From Gymnogyps californianus (Eukaryota > Chordata > Aves > Accipitriformes > Cathartidae), in NCBI RefSeq assembly GCF_018139145.2, contig NC_059477.1:12138022-12202021 (forward strand): a stretch of DNA of 64,000 bases. The letters are read 5' to 3'. Position 1 is the first letter of the stretch. The number at the start of each line of letters is the position of its first letter. The translations under genes were made by a program, and so were the position numbers. Of this stretch, positions 14,301 to 29,300 are shown piece after piece. The notes under the pieces are model-generated. The model ran no database searches, was not told where the DNA came from, and saw only the letters and a list, made by a program, of their open reading frames with translations.

Positions 14301-17300
14301 TCTGTGGGTAAGAACTGCTGAGAGTCCTCAATAAACACATGAAAAAGATCCAACAGACTAAAATACGAAGCGTTTCCAACTAAACCCTACTTTCCCTCTA
14401 AGAAATGAGGAGCCCGCCCTCTATTTATGTGAGTTGGAACAAGGTATCTGAGAGGAAAGTCGTGACTCCAAGACTGAGTAAGTCTGTTGCAGTCTATTCA
14501 AATCCCTTTTAAATGGCTTTGTCTTTCACTGTAGAAGCCTTTTAGAGCTCATATAATGTGAATATCTGTATATATTTCTTAAAAAATAATGTGAAGTACC
14601 CTTTACATATGCAGAATACAATAGTTAAAGTTCTTTTGGCATTGTATATTCTTAAACATGCGTTTTGCACAATATTTTGACTTAGCAATGGATGGAATAA
14701 ATAATGGTCAGCACACGTGCCTGGTCCCAAGATAAAAATCTATGGATTCAGCCCATACAGATGGGCCCTGCACTTGCACGATCCCTCAAGGACATTTGTA
14801 AGATTCTGCATGAGTGCAGATGTCTTCCCTGATCCTCTTGCAAGATCAGAAGACTGGGTCAATGGCTATGCTCCAGATAATGTCACTATTAACATCTCCA
14901 GACATAATCACAGACACAGCTACAAGAATAAAGCGGGTCAGAAATGAGCTTCTAATCTTATGGTATAGCTGCCTTACTCCCCTCTAATTCCCTAAATCCC
15001 AGAGCACAGTGAGAATGAAAAAACACCTTCCTGGTAGAAAAACAGTGCCATGAAGCAGTCAGTGTTCAGATATGGGAGATGAATGTTGAGTTCAGAAATG
15101 TCAAACCTACATCTTTGGGGAATGGCAAGGTGAGAGCTCATTCTGTTCTCTCTCAAAACAGAACTGTATGAATGTATCAGGATATAACTTTTTCCATTGT
15201 TTACTTCACATTAAAAACAAATTTATGCTTGTATACTAGTACTAATGATTTAATAATGCATTAACATCTTAACTCTGCTGTCCAGCCATGGCAAAAGTAA
15301 CTAGCACTTACAATAAACAGCATGCTACAAATCACACCCCTATCACGCAGTGCTTCCTGGTAGGTTTTGCAGTTCCTTTAGTGCAGGAAACAACATGTTT
15401 CAGTACAGTATTTCAGCGATTCCGTGACTTTCTGTGTTGACTACGCAGGAAACTAATTTTCCAAACAGTATGTTGTGGATCCAAACCCACTTACATGGAA
15501 CTGGGGAGGAGGACACAGTCAGAGAGGCAGGAAAAGCTATGTCTGTATTACCAGAATGCTCCCCACTAAACAGCAACATCTTGAACCAGTACGCCAAGTA
15601 GGGCAGACTGGCTTTAATCACAATGGTCTGCATTCAGCATGAGACTCCTTACTAAGTCCTCCATGTCACACTGCTGATTTGCTAGCGGCTTAAGATAGCT
15701 GACAGCAGGCTGTAGTCTTCCTTTCCAGCATCAGGACAGATGGCCCGAGTTCACTCCAGCAACTCAGTTTAGCTGATATGAAAAAAGAAACACTAAGAAG
15801 CATTCTTATCACAGCAATGAGACACAGCCAAGCCCTGGAAAGGAACGGGAACCTGCCTCCTGAAGGAGGGAAAGCATTGTTCTGCCATAGTAAATAGCAC
15901 CAGCTGGGCTCTCGGATGTCTTCCTGTGGGCAGACTGCTGGGGAGAATCCACACTCTAAACATGCCTTGCAATAATTTACCCCAGATGCAAGTAAATGTT
16001 TACATTTTCAACAGCTACTAAATCGCAACATTTCTTAGACTGCTTGAATACGAGGGAGAATAAAAGAGATTGATCTACTTCAATATCATTGGAAGAAGGA
16101 AGAGGAGGGGATTGCAAGCATCGCTGGCACAGCACTCCCTTGCTGCACACAGCCCAGGTGCTCGAGCCCAGGGAGCTGGGTGGCCTCAAGCGACTCTCCC
16201 AGGATTTAGAGTGGATTTACTGGCTCAATCGTGGCTTGCAGACCTACGTCTCCCGGTCTCCTCAGAGGTCAGACCCTGGCACTCATTCTGCAGGCCCTAA
16301 AACTAGCACTAAGCCCACTGTTTCCCCAGTATAAATGCCTTCTTCCCACAGATACATCCTTGTAAAAACTGAGGTTACAAGTGTCAACTTTCAGGGATAC
16401 ACAGTTAAAATGAAACAGAGAACTTCACAAAGTAACTACATACAACACGTATACAGATGAAGTGCAAGAGAACAGCAGATAAAATTAATAATTTGCATGC
16501 CAAATACATTTTCCTCCTCTTCTCTTTCTGGGACCTATGCTTTAGAGCAAGTGCCTCTTCTATTCTGAAGCACTTCTTGGAAGAAGGTAACAACTGTCCT
16601 CTAATTTATTGTAAGATCCCTTCGACTCCCCTCGGACTGGTTTCCAAGAACTGATACTAATTGTCACAATTTCTGTTTTCCAGAAAAGTTTAGCAATGGA
16701 GTCACTGAGCAAATCCTTTGGCAGAGCAGGGAGTCCCAGTATCCACTACTATGCTTTGATCACTAGGCACTGCTCCTTCTTTACACCCACACTTGCCTGA
16801 TTTCAAGCATGTAAATCAAACTTTTGATAAGACAACACACAAGGTGTGCTAGGCAGTTCCACATTTACACCCTAAATTAAAACAGCAAAGCAAAGCTGTT
16901 TGCTTGTTAAGACCCTTATTCTACATAACACTGGACCAAGGACCCAGACTTTAACTCTCCATCCTCAGGAAATACATTCTGGGGTAAACAACAAAGCACT
17001 TGAGCTAAACATAGTGGTAGCGGGTACTTCAAGCGAAGTCCAGGACTAATATCTTGATTAGGATACGTGGAGTTTTGTTTTGGCTTTAAGCCATATAAAA
17101 TGGATGCGATATAACAAGAAAATGATTCAGTTAGAGGAAAACTGTATGTGTAAAACAATATAAAAATTGTACAGATTAAACATGCTTGAAATAAAAAGTT
17201 TAAATTAATTGCTTATCAGTTGGGGTGTTAAAAGAGGAATTGAGTGGGGTCGAGAGTTACAACTTTTGTTTATCAATGGAAAGAGCACACATTCCTGAAA

Positions 17301-17736
17301 TAGGGGAGAATAAATACAAGGACTGCATATTACAGAAAGATGATTTGCAAGCAATGGTAACCGAAGTATTGCAATCAGATGCGTGAAAATTCCTTTGGGG
17401 GGAAAAATTACAATTCGTAGCAGCAAAACTCCAGAGGTAGGTAACAAGGAGGCCCCAAGAAATCCAAAGAAAGCAAGAACAGAGGTAAAACCTTTAACAG
17501 ATGTGCCAGGAAGTTCTTTGATAGCTGAACTGCACAGGAAGTCTCAAAACATCTCCCAAATGGCAGTATCTGTATCACATAGGCATCCCTCACAGCAGTG
17601 CCGGCAAAGACCCTTACTGGAGGCCTCTTCTCTGACATTGGAGAAAGCTTTACAAGCCTTGCTTGGAAAGTGATTAAAAATAACCCAATCAAAATGGATG
17701 CAATCCAAGCAACTAGTGGTACAAGCTCAAATGCAA

Positions 17737-17812
17737 ATGTGGTGGTGGTTGGATTTTGTGTTTTATTTTTGTTTTGGTGGTGGTTTTGTTTGGTTGGTTT
17801 TTTTTCAATCAC
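17737..17812. repeat. G/T-rich low-complexity stretch
   Basis: The plus strand has almost only G and T here, built from GGTGGT, TTTTGTTTTGG and GGTTGG pieces and ending in a T run. No regular unit holds across the stretch, so it is low-complexity rather than a clean microsatellite. Confidence 0.75.
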
Positions 17813-20800
17813 TGCACATCCTATACTACATGAAAAATAAGATTTTTGAAGGGTGGACAACTGTGGTACATGGCATTATATCAGCAAAAAGGATGTAGAG
17901 CTGGCAGCTGACAAGCTGTCACAAACTGCAGACTTGCATTTCTAACACCAAGAGAATAACCAATGTACAAAAATGTAATAACTCCAAAAATTTGTACTGC
18001 AGGCCTGCCTCCAGTGACTGAAACACCCAAGAGCTACCTCAACACAAAGAAGTATAGAAAGAAACTGTAACTGGCCATAAGAGAAAAAGCAAGCTGCACC
18101 CAGGAGCATATATGCATTTTTTACTTGCACATGGGCCAGTAAATGCATATTAATACTGGAAAGTAGGCATATTAATACTGGGAAATTATTCTCCCATCTT
18201 CAGACAGTGATTCAGAGAAAGATCTTAATATATAAGCCATGCGAAGGCTTATGCAATTACTAATTGTAACTTCCTACAAATAGCGAGCAAATGATATGCA
18301 TATGACAGCATTCGGTAATTAAACATTGTTGTTCCTGTAAACTCTGCAAGAACGTTCCACTAAAATCTTACACACAAAACAACAAAACCAAAAAACCATA
18401 GGGTGGTGACAACTAGCAGGGAAGCACTGTGCACAAAGATGAACTTGTTCATTAAACTTAGCAAGTCAAGAAGCCCATTCGCATCTTCAGTAGAATACCA
18501 GATTAGTCAGCAAAAACCTTAGGAAAAGTAAGGTTGGGTTTCTTGTATGAATCTTGGTCAGCTGCTGTCCTAGGCCTATCCTACTCTGTGTGCAGGTGGC
18601 AGAAAATTTCAAACAACATCCTGAAGTACAGTATATCTGCAGAAAAGAAAAACTGTTCCTGGAAACATGCTACCTAATTAAGATAAACCAGGCTTTGAAT
18701 CAACTACTTGAAAAAAGTACACTTTGCCTTAACACCAACAAGTTGTAGAATGTGTTTAACAATGTGTTAGTTCGCACAGGCAAAAATACCCGTATCAACA
18801 AGCACCTCCAGTCTTAATTTAGATACTCAACAGGAAGCCCAGTTTCTAGGAGGAGAATGCTGCAAGAGAAGCTTCTCAGCGACCACGTGAGAGTGCTTCT
18901 CGAGTCACAACACGTGAATCAGTCTCCTGCCACAGAAAAGCACGCGGCAATAGGGCCTCTGCCGCAGACTCCAGTCAGCTGGAGAAGTAGCTTTACACCT
19001 GCGGTCCAATACACTTCTCCAGCATCATCTGGGCAACCAGCAAAGCCTATGATATAGCCTGCCACTGCAGGAGACAACAGCTGCAATACAGAGTTTTGTG
19101 GAGCTCTAATGGCAATTACAATTGTACTGCTGTGTGAGTAACAAAATGACCCTACAGCTTGCCACTATGAAGTCGTGTTTACCATTTTCAAGAGAACAAA
19201 ACCAGCTGATTTGCAAAGTGTGTTGTTTCTAGTTTTCTAAGCTTTAAATGAAAGCTGTACCTGAAAAAAAAAGTAACTGTGTTAAATGATAACTTGTCAT
19301 TTTATTTTAAAGATGCCTTATGCTAAGTTTAAGTTACCACGGTTACATCTTTTACAATAAATATCATAATAAACAGGAGGGAATAAGAAACAATTATGCC
19401 CTTGATTTTGCTTATATTTTTTTTAAATGTCAGGGTGGTTTGGTTTTTTTAAGGTACTCACACAAGACTGGTAGTATCATGTACCTGGTAGTATTATTAC
19501 TCCAATATTAACAGTAATATTTGTATGCAGCTGAATGTCTAATATATATTGCAATGAGACAAAAATTTCTGCCTGCTCTCACTGGATATTATGTACCTCC
19601 CAATCTTGTCAAAATTGACTTAGAACCTAGTGTTACAGAAATCTCTAGCTACATCTCAGCAGGGTTTTTAAGACAAATCTATTCATCATCGTGTTTGTTC
19701 TGTGGAAATATAAGATACATGTACAGAAACATCTGCAAACCAATGTAGAGAATAATGAAATGATTTTGTATACATTTAACTTATTTTTATTATGTGAGGA
19801 GATAGCCTTTTTGAAGGTCATTTCTTTGGTCTTAAAAATTCAAACCCAAGCCACCTGGTTTTCATTTCCTGGCATATTCCTTCTGTCTCAGCTGCATACT
19901 GTGCTAAAAACAAAGGCTCCATTCTTTAATTGTGAATATCAGACGCCTTTAACCTTCATTCTGTTGCTAGTGCCTTGGAATGTGAAAAAGCCAATATACA
20001 ATATCCTCTTTTATTAGCTAAAATAATAAATGGTCAGTTCCATTCCTTTTATCAGCTGGGCTCAAGATCTGCAGATCCTTGGAGACTTAGACTTCGATAG
20101 AGACAAAAATGTATAGCTTTCAAAGCAAAATCACTGTACTTGAACACAGTTCTGTTCTACTGTTTTGGATGACAGGCAGGGATTGAAGGTCACTATTTCT
20201 AAAGTTACCTAAGAAAAGGCTAGAAATAAGTCACCTCGGACCCTTGTCACCCTACAGTGGTTAACAGCCATCACATCTGGTCTCAATCAAAAGCCAGTAA
20301 TGAACGACAGCTAGCCTATTCAAAGGCTTGTATCATGTATGGTTTTAACTGGTACAGAGCATTAGGACCAGTGAAAGATGGCATTCTTCAGTGAGAAATG
20401 CAAGTCGCCAGAGGAAGTGGGGCAGGGGGGGAACAACTTGTACAGCTCATTGAATCAGTTTATTAGCCAGCTCAGTGCAGAAGATGATTGCTAATAAAGC
20501 GAGGAAATATTTATCAATGGAAAGGAACACTTAGATACTAAGGTGACCAAACTCTCCTACTTGTGAAAGGAACAGGAGGTTCAGAGTGAATAAACAAATG
20601 GATGTAGACCCTGGAAAAGATCTTAAAAACAAGCAAATGAACAGAGAAACAAACAAAACTCTTTTCATCAAGAAAGCAAGCTTTCAGAAAACCTGAAACT
20701 CTATGATCACTGTCAAGAGGGGACACAGTAATTGACTTGAGACCAATCAGATACAGTCTTGGGATAAACAGATCAAGTCCATTAATTTACTCCCTCATTT

Positions 20801-23447
20801 ATTCACAATTCATAAAACATTTGTTGCTGTTTTGCCCGCAAATAAAACAACTTATTTGTAACTTCCAGAACATTTGGTCTGGGGCTTGTGTTAGGAGTGA
20901 CTGCGCATAACTGGATAAGGAAGAAGCACTCCTCACCCAGTGGTGCATTGGATCTCATAACCAGGCTTCTGGGAGGCCTTAACAAGCCCCACAACGGTTT
21001 CACGGGGTACAACTAGGAGGGGAGCACAGGGAAGGCCGCAGTTTAAACCACATGGGCCAGAGGGAAAGCCAGCACTGGAGGCCAGGGGCAGCAGAAATCT
21101 CTTTCAGCTACTACTGGTGAGACTCAGGGCTCTCCAATACGCAGCATCACATTGGTGTACAGATTTATACTTTGGATCACAGAGAGGCACATTTACCTCT
21201 TCCCTTTTTAATCAACTGGCAAAGAGTGAGATTCTGCAGTTGGTTCGCAGATGTACATTAAATAACAGGCAATCACTTTACTCACACATCAACACTTCCC
21301 ACATTTAGTGAAGAACCACAAATTTGAAAGCTGTTTCCCGTCCCACCCCAGTCTATTAGTAACGAGGGTATTCATTACAGCAGCTTAAATAGAGGGACAA
21401 TATGTTGCTTAGCTTGGAGAAAAATGTGTAGGAGAATAATCAGTGTGATGCAACGCTGTCTGAAAATTGATTTCACAACAGTCATTGCACCAAAAGGTTT
21501 AAGAAAGTGGCCTTAAGAGACAAACTTGTGAAAAGTAACTGAGAAAAAACTTCTACCATGTAATCTCTGGGAGTCACATGGATGTAAAATTTGTAAGGAA
21601 AACACTTTGGTTTGGTTTGTCTGTAAAGCTAGTGAACAGAATGTATGCCGCTGTGATAACGAACATTCTTAAGGTTTCCTAGCATTTATTGTTAAAACCC
21701 TTCTGTTTATTATGACCATACCAAGCTCCAACCTTTCTTAACATGTTAGAAGCTACTTCATAATGAATCATTTTTCAGAGGGCAGAACTCCTTCATTGAC
21801 AAGAACAAAATGTTGGAAGTCTGTTTTGCTAATTTTTAAGGACTCTTACATGCGATTTTACTTAAAAATCATCACATCCATACTTTGCTGCATAATTCTT
21901 TGAAATTCTGTCAAAAAACCTCAAAACCTTATGCTGGGCATCAAACTTCTATTCCTGTGAAAAAACTGCCACTCCTTAAGCAATCTCAGGGTCTCTGAAA
22001 AAAGGTAAATTAAAATTTACCTTATGTCTGTAATGACAATTGCCAATGCATTTCAGGGTTATTTGCAAACCTTCATTTACTAACTTAAACTCCTCCATTC
22101 TGCCTCGAGTAGGAACTTGGGCTTGAAGTTCTGCTGTGCTTTGGAATAAGCTTTCCAATGTTCCCTCTGGAGGTACACACAAAACAGCATCATGGAAAAC
22201 CTAGCATTACAGCAACCTTCTGGCATCCCATTTCCTTGTCTTGACAGGAACACCTTGACAAGCTCCATCTGACTCCTACAATGACTCTACCATAGGATCA
22301 AAAAATTGAATGTAAAAAGCCACTGAACAGGCTCCATCTCCACTTTACTTGGCAGAGGAGCAGCCCATGTAGCTTGGGCTAGGCAAGGAAGACTGGTATC
22401 AACCTTGCCAGTATAGATATACACGCACACTGTACTCCCTAGTATTTTCCAACACAATTTAGAGTTTGGCAGCTATATTCTTCAAGACCCCACTGTATCT
22501 GGCACGCTCCAGCCTGGGCAGAAGCAGTGTGAGAATTTTCCAGTAGTGAGTGATTATTCATGCATCCAGGAACTGCTGGAGTTGCAAGTGCAACAAACAG
22601 AAGCAGATAGAATCTTCAGTGCTCTCATTGCCACCACAGCTACTGTGCCAAGACATGCAAGGGTGAAAAGAAGTCTGATCCAGACAAAAGGGGAAGTGTA
22701 CAGGTTTCAGTGCAGAGAATGAGAGGGGAGAGATGCAGATTAGATAGATGCCATGGAAAAATGCAGTATAAGTGAAGTGAGTACAACTGAATCAGAACAG
22801 TAAGAGTGAAGGGGACGTATATGTGTGAAATTATATCGGAAGAGACAGAGGTATAGAAGCAAGAGAATCCAACTACAAGTGAACATAAAATCGAGGAAAT
22901 ATTAGATCATTATCTTTTGCTGTTGCTCAGACAAAACACACAAAAAAATTTCTCCCAATCTTAAGACTGGTATACCTTAAGGGTAACTGCTAGCCTTGGC
23001 TAATTTTAGCCCCATCAGCTCAAGGTGTAAAGGGACATGCTCTGATGGAGAAGTTTGGACTGTAAGGAAATGTAGGTATATACAATTGTTGCATCCTTTT
23101 TTCCATTAAAAAGGACAAACCAAAAAATCAGTTATACTCAAGAACCACATTAAGTTGTAAAATAAAATATTCTAAACTAGGAAAAGCCCAAGGCAGTATT
23201 GCTTATTGCAGTATGGCTTACACTTTCTTAATTCACTGCCCCTTTCCAAATGCATCATTGTAATTGGTTTAAAAAAAATAAATACAAAAATCACATACCT
23301 TTTTTTTTCCTATAGGTCCCTCCACCTCATTCTGCATACTGGATAAGCCTGTTCCGAAGAATCAGGGCTGTCAGTAAGGCTTTTGTCCATAGAGTTTAAT
23401 TTGGAATTCACTGATATCATTGATATGAGCTGTACGTAAATCCAGAA

Positions 23448-23471
23448 GGGGGGGGGGTGGGGGGGGGGTGG
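23448..23471. repeat. Interrupted G run (G10 T G10 T GG)
   Basis: Two runs of ten G are separated by single T bases between SF3B1 and ANKRD44. It has G-quadruplex potential on the plus strand. Run lengths of this kind are often miscounted in assemblies. Confidence 0.9.
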
Positions 23472-25829
23472 AGCTGGAAAGGAACACTTGGTTCCCTTTA
23501 CAAAGAAACCAGAATAAGGAAGTTGAGAGACTCTCTGGACATTCAGATCTTATGCTTGTACCTGTATTTACCAAACAGCACACAATAATTCTGTAGCAAG
23601 GTAAACTTCTCAGTTGCCAAGCCACAGCATGTCTCCCATTTTATAAACAAGCAGCAAAACAGCAGAAGTAGATCTTCTGTTCACTTAGCCTAGTCTATTT
23701 TTCTATATTAATGGCACAATTAATTATTCATTAATGGCATTTAAATAGGAGTGACCCAATCTTTCCATTCATTTAAACATTTTGCCCTTTGCTGTCCACA
23801 ATCAGAAATGTGCAGGTGAGCACAAGCCACAACCTCAGAGTAAAACTTTCCCATTCATTAATGATTTTAATTTGTACTGGAAAAGAAACATGTCTGTCTA
23901 CAGATGGACGGATGTCATACTAGTATATCTAGAGAGTTACTTTACTTCCTTCCCCAAAACTTTTTGCCCTTGGGTAGAACAAAAATGGAAGTCAGTATTC
24001 TTAGATATTGTCCCCTTAATCTGCACATGCTCAGTAAAACTTGGTATGGTTGCTAGACAACATAGGCAAAATTCTTTAAGAGCTGCTGTAGGCTCCTAGA
24101 AAGTCACATCAGTGTATGACGCAGAGATGGCCTTTTTAGGTAAGAGTTCCACAGATCCACAAAAGTCTCAGGAAGAAAAAAAAAAGGCCTACTGATGACA
24201 CTGCATACAAACAATTGTGCTTCAGTACTGCTGTTTCAAACCCTATTTCATACCAGATACTCAGGATAGCAAAAAAACCTGAAAATGAACATCACAGTTT
24301 TATGTACAATTCTGTTTCATCAAACAGATCTCCCTCCCCTTTCCCTCTTTCTCAGGAAAGAAGAAAAACAGTTTGTATCTTCCTCAAAAAGATTTATGAA
24401 AATACTTTTGAGAATTAAAGTGATGAGCTTGAAAGATACAAAAAGGAGAACAAGTTGAAGTTTTTCGTCTCTGTCTTACTAGAAAATTTTTACAATTTGA
24501 CTTGTTTATAAAATAACTATTTTACTAAGACACATCTAGAAGTCATGAGCCATCATCCATTCCTACCTGTTTCAGAGCTCTCTTTTGGCTAGTCTCTCAA
24601 AACTCAGTGTTTTTTCTCAGCCCTTCACCCTCTCTATTGGCACTTGCTTGGTCCTATCTTGCAGAACTACTGAAGAAATGAAGATGACAGGCCATCTGTA
24701 ATACAAACAATATTATTAAATGAGAAAGCACTAGAAATAGACTAGAATGCACTTTACTCTCCAAGAGAGCAGTTCAGCAATAAAGACTTCAAGAAGTTCC
24801 AGCTGTTTTCACCTAACAAATTTTAGAATAAAGCACACTGCTGAAAAAAGTCATTTTTTCATTTCCTAACAAATTAGTATCTTCACAAACAAAAGGGTCA
24901 CAAGTTGTTGTTGTGCCACCCCAAGCCCTTAAGAAAAACTCAGGCCGTGAAAGGTAGGGTAGAACTTTCTTATATGCTGAACAGCTAAAGAATCTCACAT
25001 TTATGTAAAACAGCACAGAGAAGTCAGCTAACAACATTGCATTGAACTTGGCAAGATGGAACTTAATCACTCAACTTGAACCAAGAACTCTCAGAACAAC
25101 ATGCCTGATAGCCAACTACTACCTTTTGTTATCTTATAAACGTACGATAATGTACAGTACTACCAGAATGATTTAACCTTGTGTTCTATGTGGTTTACTG
25201 TCAGATATCAAGACCTTTTTCTTTTTAGTACACACACAGAAGGAAAAAAGCAAATGAGGAAATAAAATGCATTTCTTATCTCAAGCTGAAGCATTTCCTA
25301 TGTCACACACACACTTAGAAATTGCCTCATCTCAGGTGCTGGGAACATTACTTTCCTAGCTCTTCACAGGAATTATAGCACAGCCTATAAATATTATCTG
25401 GCTTTTTATACAGCCATACACGCTAAAAGACATGCTAAATGTGATCAATACGCATAATTTGCGCAATTGATTTTACACATATCACTTACGATAAACTGCT
25501 TAACTTCTGAAAATTTAACAAGCTAATCCATCCCCACAACCAGGATACTGCGGGTGAAGCAATAACAACAACAAGCAATTAAACGCTACTTTTTCCATGA
25601 AAATAAAGTGCCACTACTACAACCACCAGCCAGACTACAGCTACAGTATTGCATGATAAAGATACACACATTAACTACAGTTTGTACATTTTTCTTATTT
25701 ATTCAAAAGCTAGGGGATGACAAAAAGGGTTAAAATGTTTTATGCCACCTATTTATTACATGAACAAATACTTAATCCAAAGGGATTTGTTTTACAAGCC
25801 CCTCTGTCCAAAAACCACACAAAAATTAG

Positions 25830-26148
25830 TTTTTATACACAAATGTTTATTTCTCAAATAAACTTCCCCTTTAAACACAAGGAATGAAATCTAAATCTTC
25901 ATAAAGATGAATCCAAAATGAAATCCCTCCAGTACATTGTAATCACTGTTTTCTTGGTCACTACTGGCTTTAACTGTTTAACATCAAAAAACAAGGACAT
26001 ATTTAAAAAATCATGCTACTGGATTCCTAGCTCTGCCTCTGACCAGCTCTATACTGATCTCCAATATTTTAAAATTTTACATCATCAAATCTGAAGCGTT
26101 TAATTGAAGAACAGCTGTGCATTAAACACAAACAACTGAACAAGAAGA
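25830..26148 (-). other. SF3B1: SF3B1 3' UTR (proximal form)
   Basis: Sequence between the SF3B1 stop codon and the first strong poly(A) signal. It is AT-rich and non-coding. Further AATAAA hexamers on the minus strand at 25752-25757 and 25698-25703 could end longer transcripts. An ATTAAA only about 45 nt after the stop (26099-26104) lacks an obvious downstream element. The end given is the expected cleavage zone, not an observed site. Confidence 0.65.
25846..25851 (-). terminator. SF3B1: SF3B1 poly(A) signal AATAAA
   Basis: A canonical AATAAA lies about 300 nt after the SF3B1 stop codon. A G/T-rich element follows it on the minus strand at about 25806-25825 (TTTTTGTGTGG and more T and G). 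That is the spacing and composition expected for the CPSF and CstF sites of a real cleavage site near 25830. Confidence 0.7.
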
Positions 26149-26307
26149 TTATAAGATGTAATCAAGTTCATAACGAATATAGGTGTTCTTTTCATCGTTA
26201 TAGATTCTTGGATAATGTGCTATCAGAGCATCCTGTGATCCGATGTAGATCGAATTATAAATCTTCCAATAAACGTCTCTGACTTTCCTGGCAGGGTGAA
26301 ACAAACC
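26149..26307 (-). CDS. SF3B1: SF3B1 exon 25 (last coding exon and stop)
   Basis: 52 codons plus TAA, residues 1250-1301, [10 protein letters not shown] to RYELDYIL. The only difference from recalled human is Glu for Asp in IYNDEKN. The acceptor is GTTTTCTAG. Confidence 0.97.
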   Translation of the reverse strand, partial: GLFHPARKVRDVYWKIYNSIYIGSQDALIAHYPRIYNDEKNTYIRYELDYIL

Positions 26308-29300
26308 CTAGAAAACAGAACGGAACAAAACTTATTAAAAGCTTAAGGTCTAAATGTCTGTTAGTGAATTTAATCAAGTTTTGCACAATAAGCATTTAAT
26401 AAAAGCAATTATAGTAACTAACATTACTTATAACAAAGAAGGTACACTAAATGTGTTATTCCCAATTTTTGTGGCTATCTAAACTAACAAGTAGTAACAA
26501 AGTATTATTTAAAGACAGATTTTCTTATCTTTTCTCTGCAGGGAGAAATTCCACTGAATGTATTTCTAGTTTTGTATTCTTCTTTTAGAATAAAAATTAA
26601 AACCTGCTGCAGTATATTTGGTTGGAACTGAGTTTTATCTTTGGCTCTGCTAATTGTGATTTGTGCAGAGCGCGCTAGATAGGAATATAGGAGACAAATT
26701 ATTATTAAACCTAAAAAAGTGAGCAGAATGTGAAAGCTCTAGAAAAAACAGTTCTATACAACGACAATATACAAGTAGTATTTGCGAAAAAATACACTGT
26801 GCAAGAGACTTCTTTCACCTTCCTATCTTTATGCTGAGGCCCCCCACATAAAAAAAAAAACCCACACAGTGAAATTCTGGATCTGCAAATAATTAATAAA
26901 ATGCTGTCACATCTTCTCTACATTGATCTGCATTACATTCATCCTTGCTTCCCAGCTGTTATGTGAGTTTAGATTCCACAGCCAATGCAGCAAGAACTGT
27001 TACGTGCAATTACACAGAAAAGGAGCCTTCAGATTTTACTGCCACATACACATTTACAGAAGCTGAACTGACTAGTGTTGATGTAATGGTATAAATTCTG
27101 ATCAAAGCACTGTTTTCTAGTGCTTCACTTTTACACAGTTCTAAATGTCTTACTGTTTTTCTTGGCTAACAACAAATAATGTTGATTTAATATTAAGCCT
27201 ATCCTCTTGTTTATTTATCTCACTTGTTACTTGTTCTCATAACCCCTTGCACTATTAATTTATTCCCCAGTCATTAGTTAGTGTCCTCAAAATTTGTGAG
27301 ATGCTTCCATTTTACGAGTCAGAGTGCCAGGCTATTTTAGCCAATTTATATTCTAAGTTACCTGCTACTTCTATGCAAGTTCCTCAATGTAATCAGCTAT
27401 CTCACTATACCAAATATCTCTGTTTATTGCATATTTCAATTATTGAAGTCCTTGGTACAGAATGCCATGTTTAAAGAATACTTCAAAGAGATGAAAAGCC
27501 ACACTGTTTTCCTTTGCTAGAAATCATCTTTAGTTGACTTTGTTGTCTCCTGGAAAGAAGTCCTGCCTGATAATTGCTGTATCTCCTATCCCAGCATAGA
27601 CAAGGACATACCTGTAAACAATACTGCAACATTCTGCAGGGACCAATAGCAACTCTGAGGCCCTCCAGAGCCCCCATAACTGCCTGAATGACGTGAGGAG
27701 AGGTTTCAAATACATTAGGCCATACGTAATTTAACAAATGATTAAGGGAATCTTCACAGCCAAACCCATAAACACCAAGAGACATATGCTGCACCACGGC
27801 ACTGGCTGTCTGTCTGTGTACAAGATCCCTGCAAAGAGAACAACGGTCTGTTAATAAATTATACTTAGAAGCAACATGATTGGACAAGCATAATACTTCT
27901 TTTCAGTAATACTTTTTTTGAAAGCACTAATATACCCTTTTAACCCATATTTACTGACAGCAAGAGGCAGAGTAACAGAAATCAGTAAATTGAAAAAAGA
28001 CAGAGTTTTCTGACAAATTACTGTGCTCTAATTCCGCAGCAAAAGTACTAACAATAGGAATTATCAAAAGCAGTTTGAATGTAAGAAGTCTTGCCTCACT
28101 TTAGATGTTTGTATTATTTTAATCTTCAAAAGTATTAGTAAAATAGGAGTATATAATCTGAATTATTTGCAGACAATGGCTTCCAAATTATGCTGGTCAC
28201 TTAACATCTTTAGCAAAGAAGGATAATACACATATTTGCTATTGTTCAGACCCAGCTATATACTTAAAATATATGACTGGCTAACATAGGTAGAAAGAAG
28301 TGCACTCACCTGTCCATTAAAGCATCTTCAAGCAATGGTGTAACAGCATAAATGTAATCTTTTCCCATCTCTCCAATGTATTCAAACAGGAAAGAAAGAG
28401 ATTTTAACACACCATTCTGGACATTCAGTTCTGGAACTCTGTATTCATTCATGAGTGCAGGCAGCACTGTGAAAGGTGAGCATGTTTCAGCGACAATAGC
28501 AATTGCTACTGTAGTACATACTCTGTTCTGCCTTTCCTGTACTTTCAAGTTATTTAGCAGTGTAGCCAACACATCGTGAGGTCTGGAAAAGATAACATGT
28601 GCGTTCATGTCAATAGATTCAGTGAGGATTTGGATAAAATTTGTTGAGTTTCAAACAGCAAGTGGCAGAAAAGCATGGCATAGCCCTTAAAAAAAAAAGT
28701 TTAGGTAACTGGGAAACAACATAAACCATGAAACTGTAAAATAGCTTAAGCAACTGCATGATCTTATTTTCATAACCAATATTTTTTACTTTCTCTAGAC
28801 TTAGCTTTTTTCCTGCCTTCTGTTCTGCCTCTTGTAAACTCTGGAGGATAGCAGTAGCCTCCCCACTATTACTTTGATCCCACAGGTAATTACAAACTTG
28901 CATAAAACCATACACATTGACAGAGATAGGCAATGTCCTGTATGGATAAGCGCAGTTACGGCATTCCTTGGTTGCTTTCTGTATCTGCATTAAGTCAGTA
29001 ATCGGTCACTTGTTTAAGATAATGCATAAAGATGGGAATTGTGCTTCATTCTACAATTTGCTGACTTGCAGTATCACCTTAGTGGCAAAAAATCCTTTGC
29101 AGATCAATAAAAGTATTTACTTGGGGAAAAACAAGAGACAAGAGATTGAGTATTTAGAGGAGAGTTTATGAAAGAATACAGAGAGGGTCTGAATGCATAT
29201 CACAGTATCAAAAATTCATGAGACAAACAGCTCTTACTACCAAATTAGACTCTAACCTCGCTAGTCTACAAATTTAACATAGAGTACTGCACTTTTGAAC

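Larger units (their letters stand above)
5881..25680. other. Gene-free region between ANKRD44 and SF3B1
   Basis: About 20 kb separates the ANKRD44 CpG island from the 3' end of SF3B1. I see no exon with a recognisable domain, no CpG island, no structural RNA and no clearly recognisable transposon. Short frames of 60-240 codons occur, but they overlap on both strands and carry no domain. Low-complexity patches include A-rich stretches near 6540-6567, C/A-rich near 10903-10966, a G/T-rich stretch at 17737-17812 and a G run at 23448-23471. It could hold enhancers or a non-coding transcript, but I cannot show either. Confidence 0.6.
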
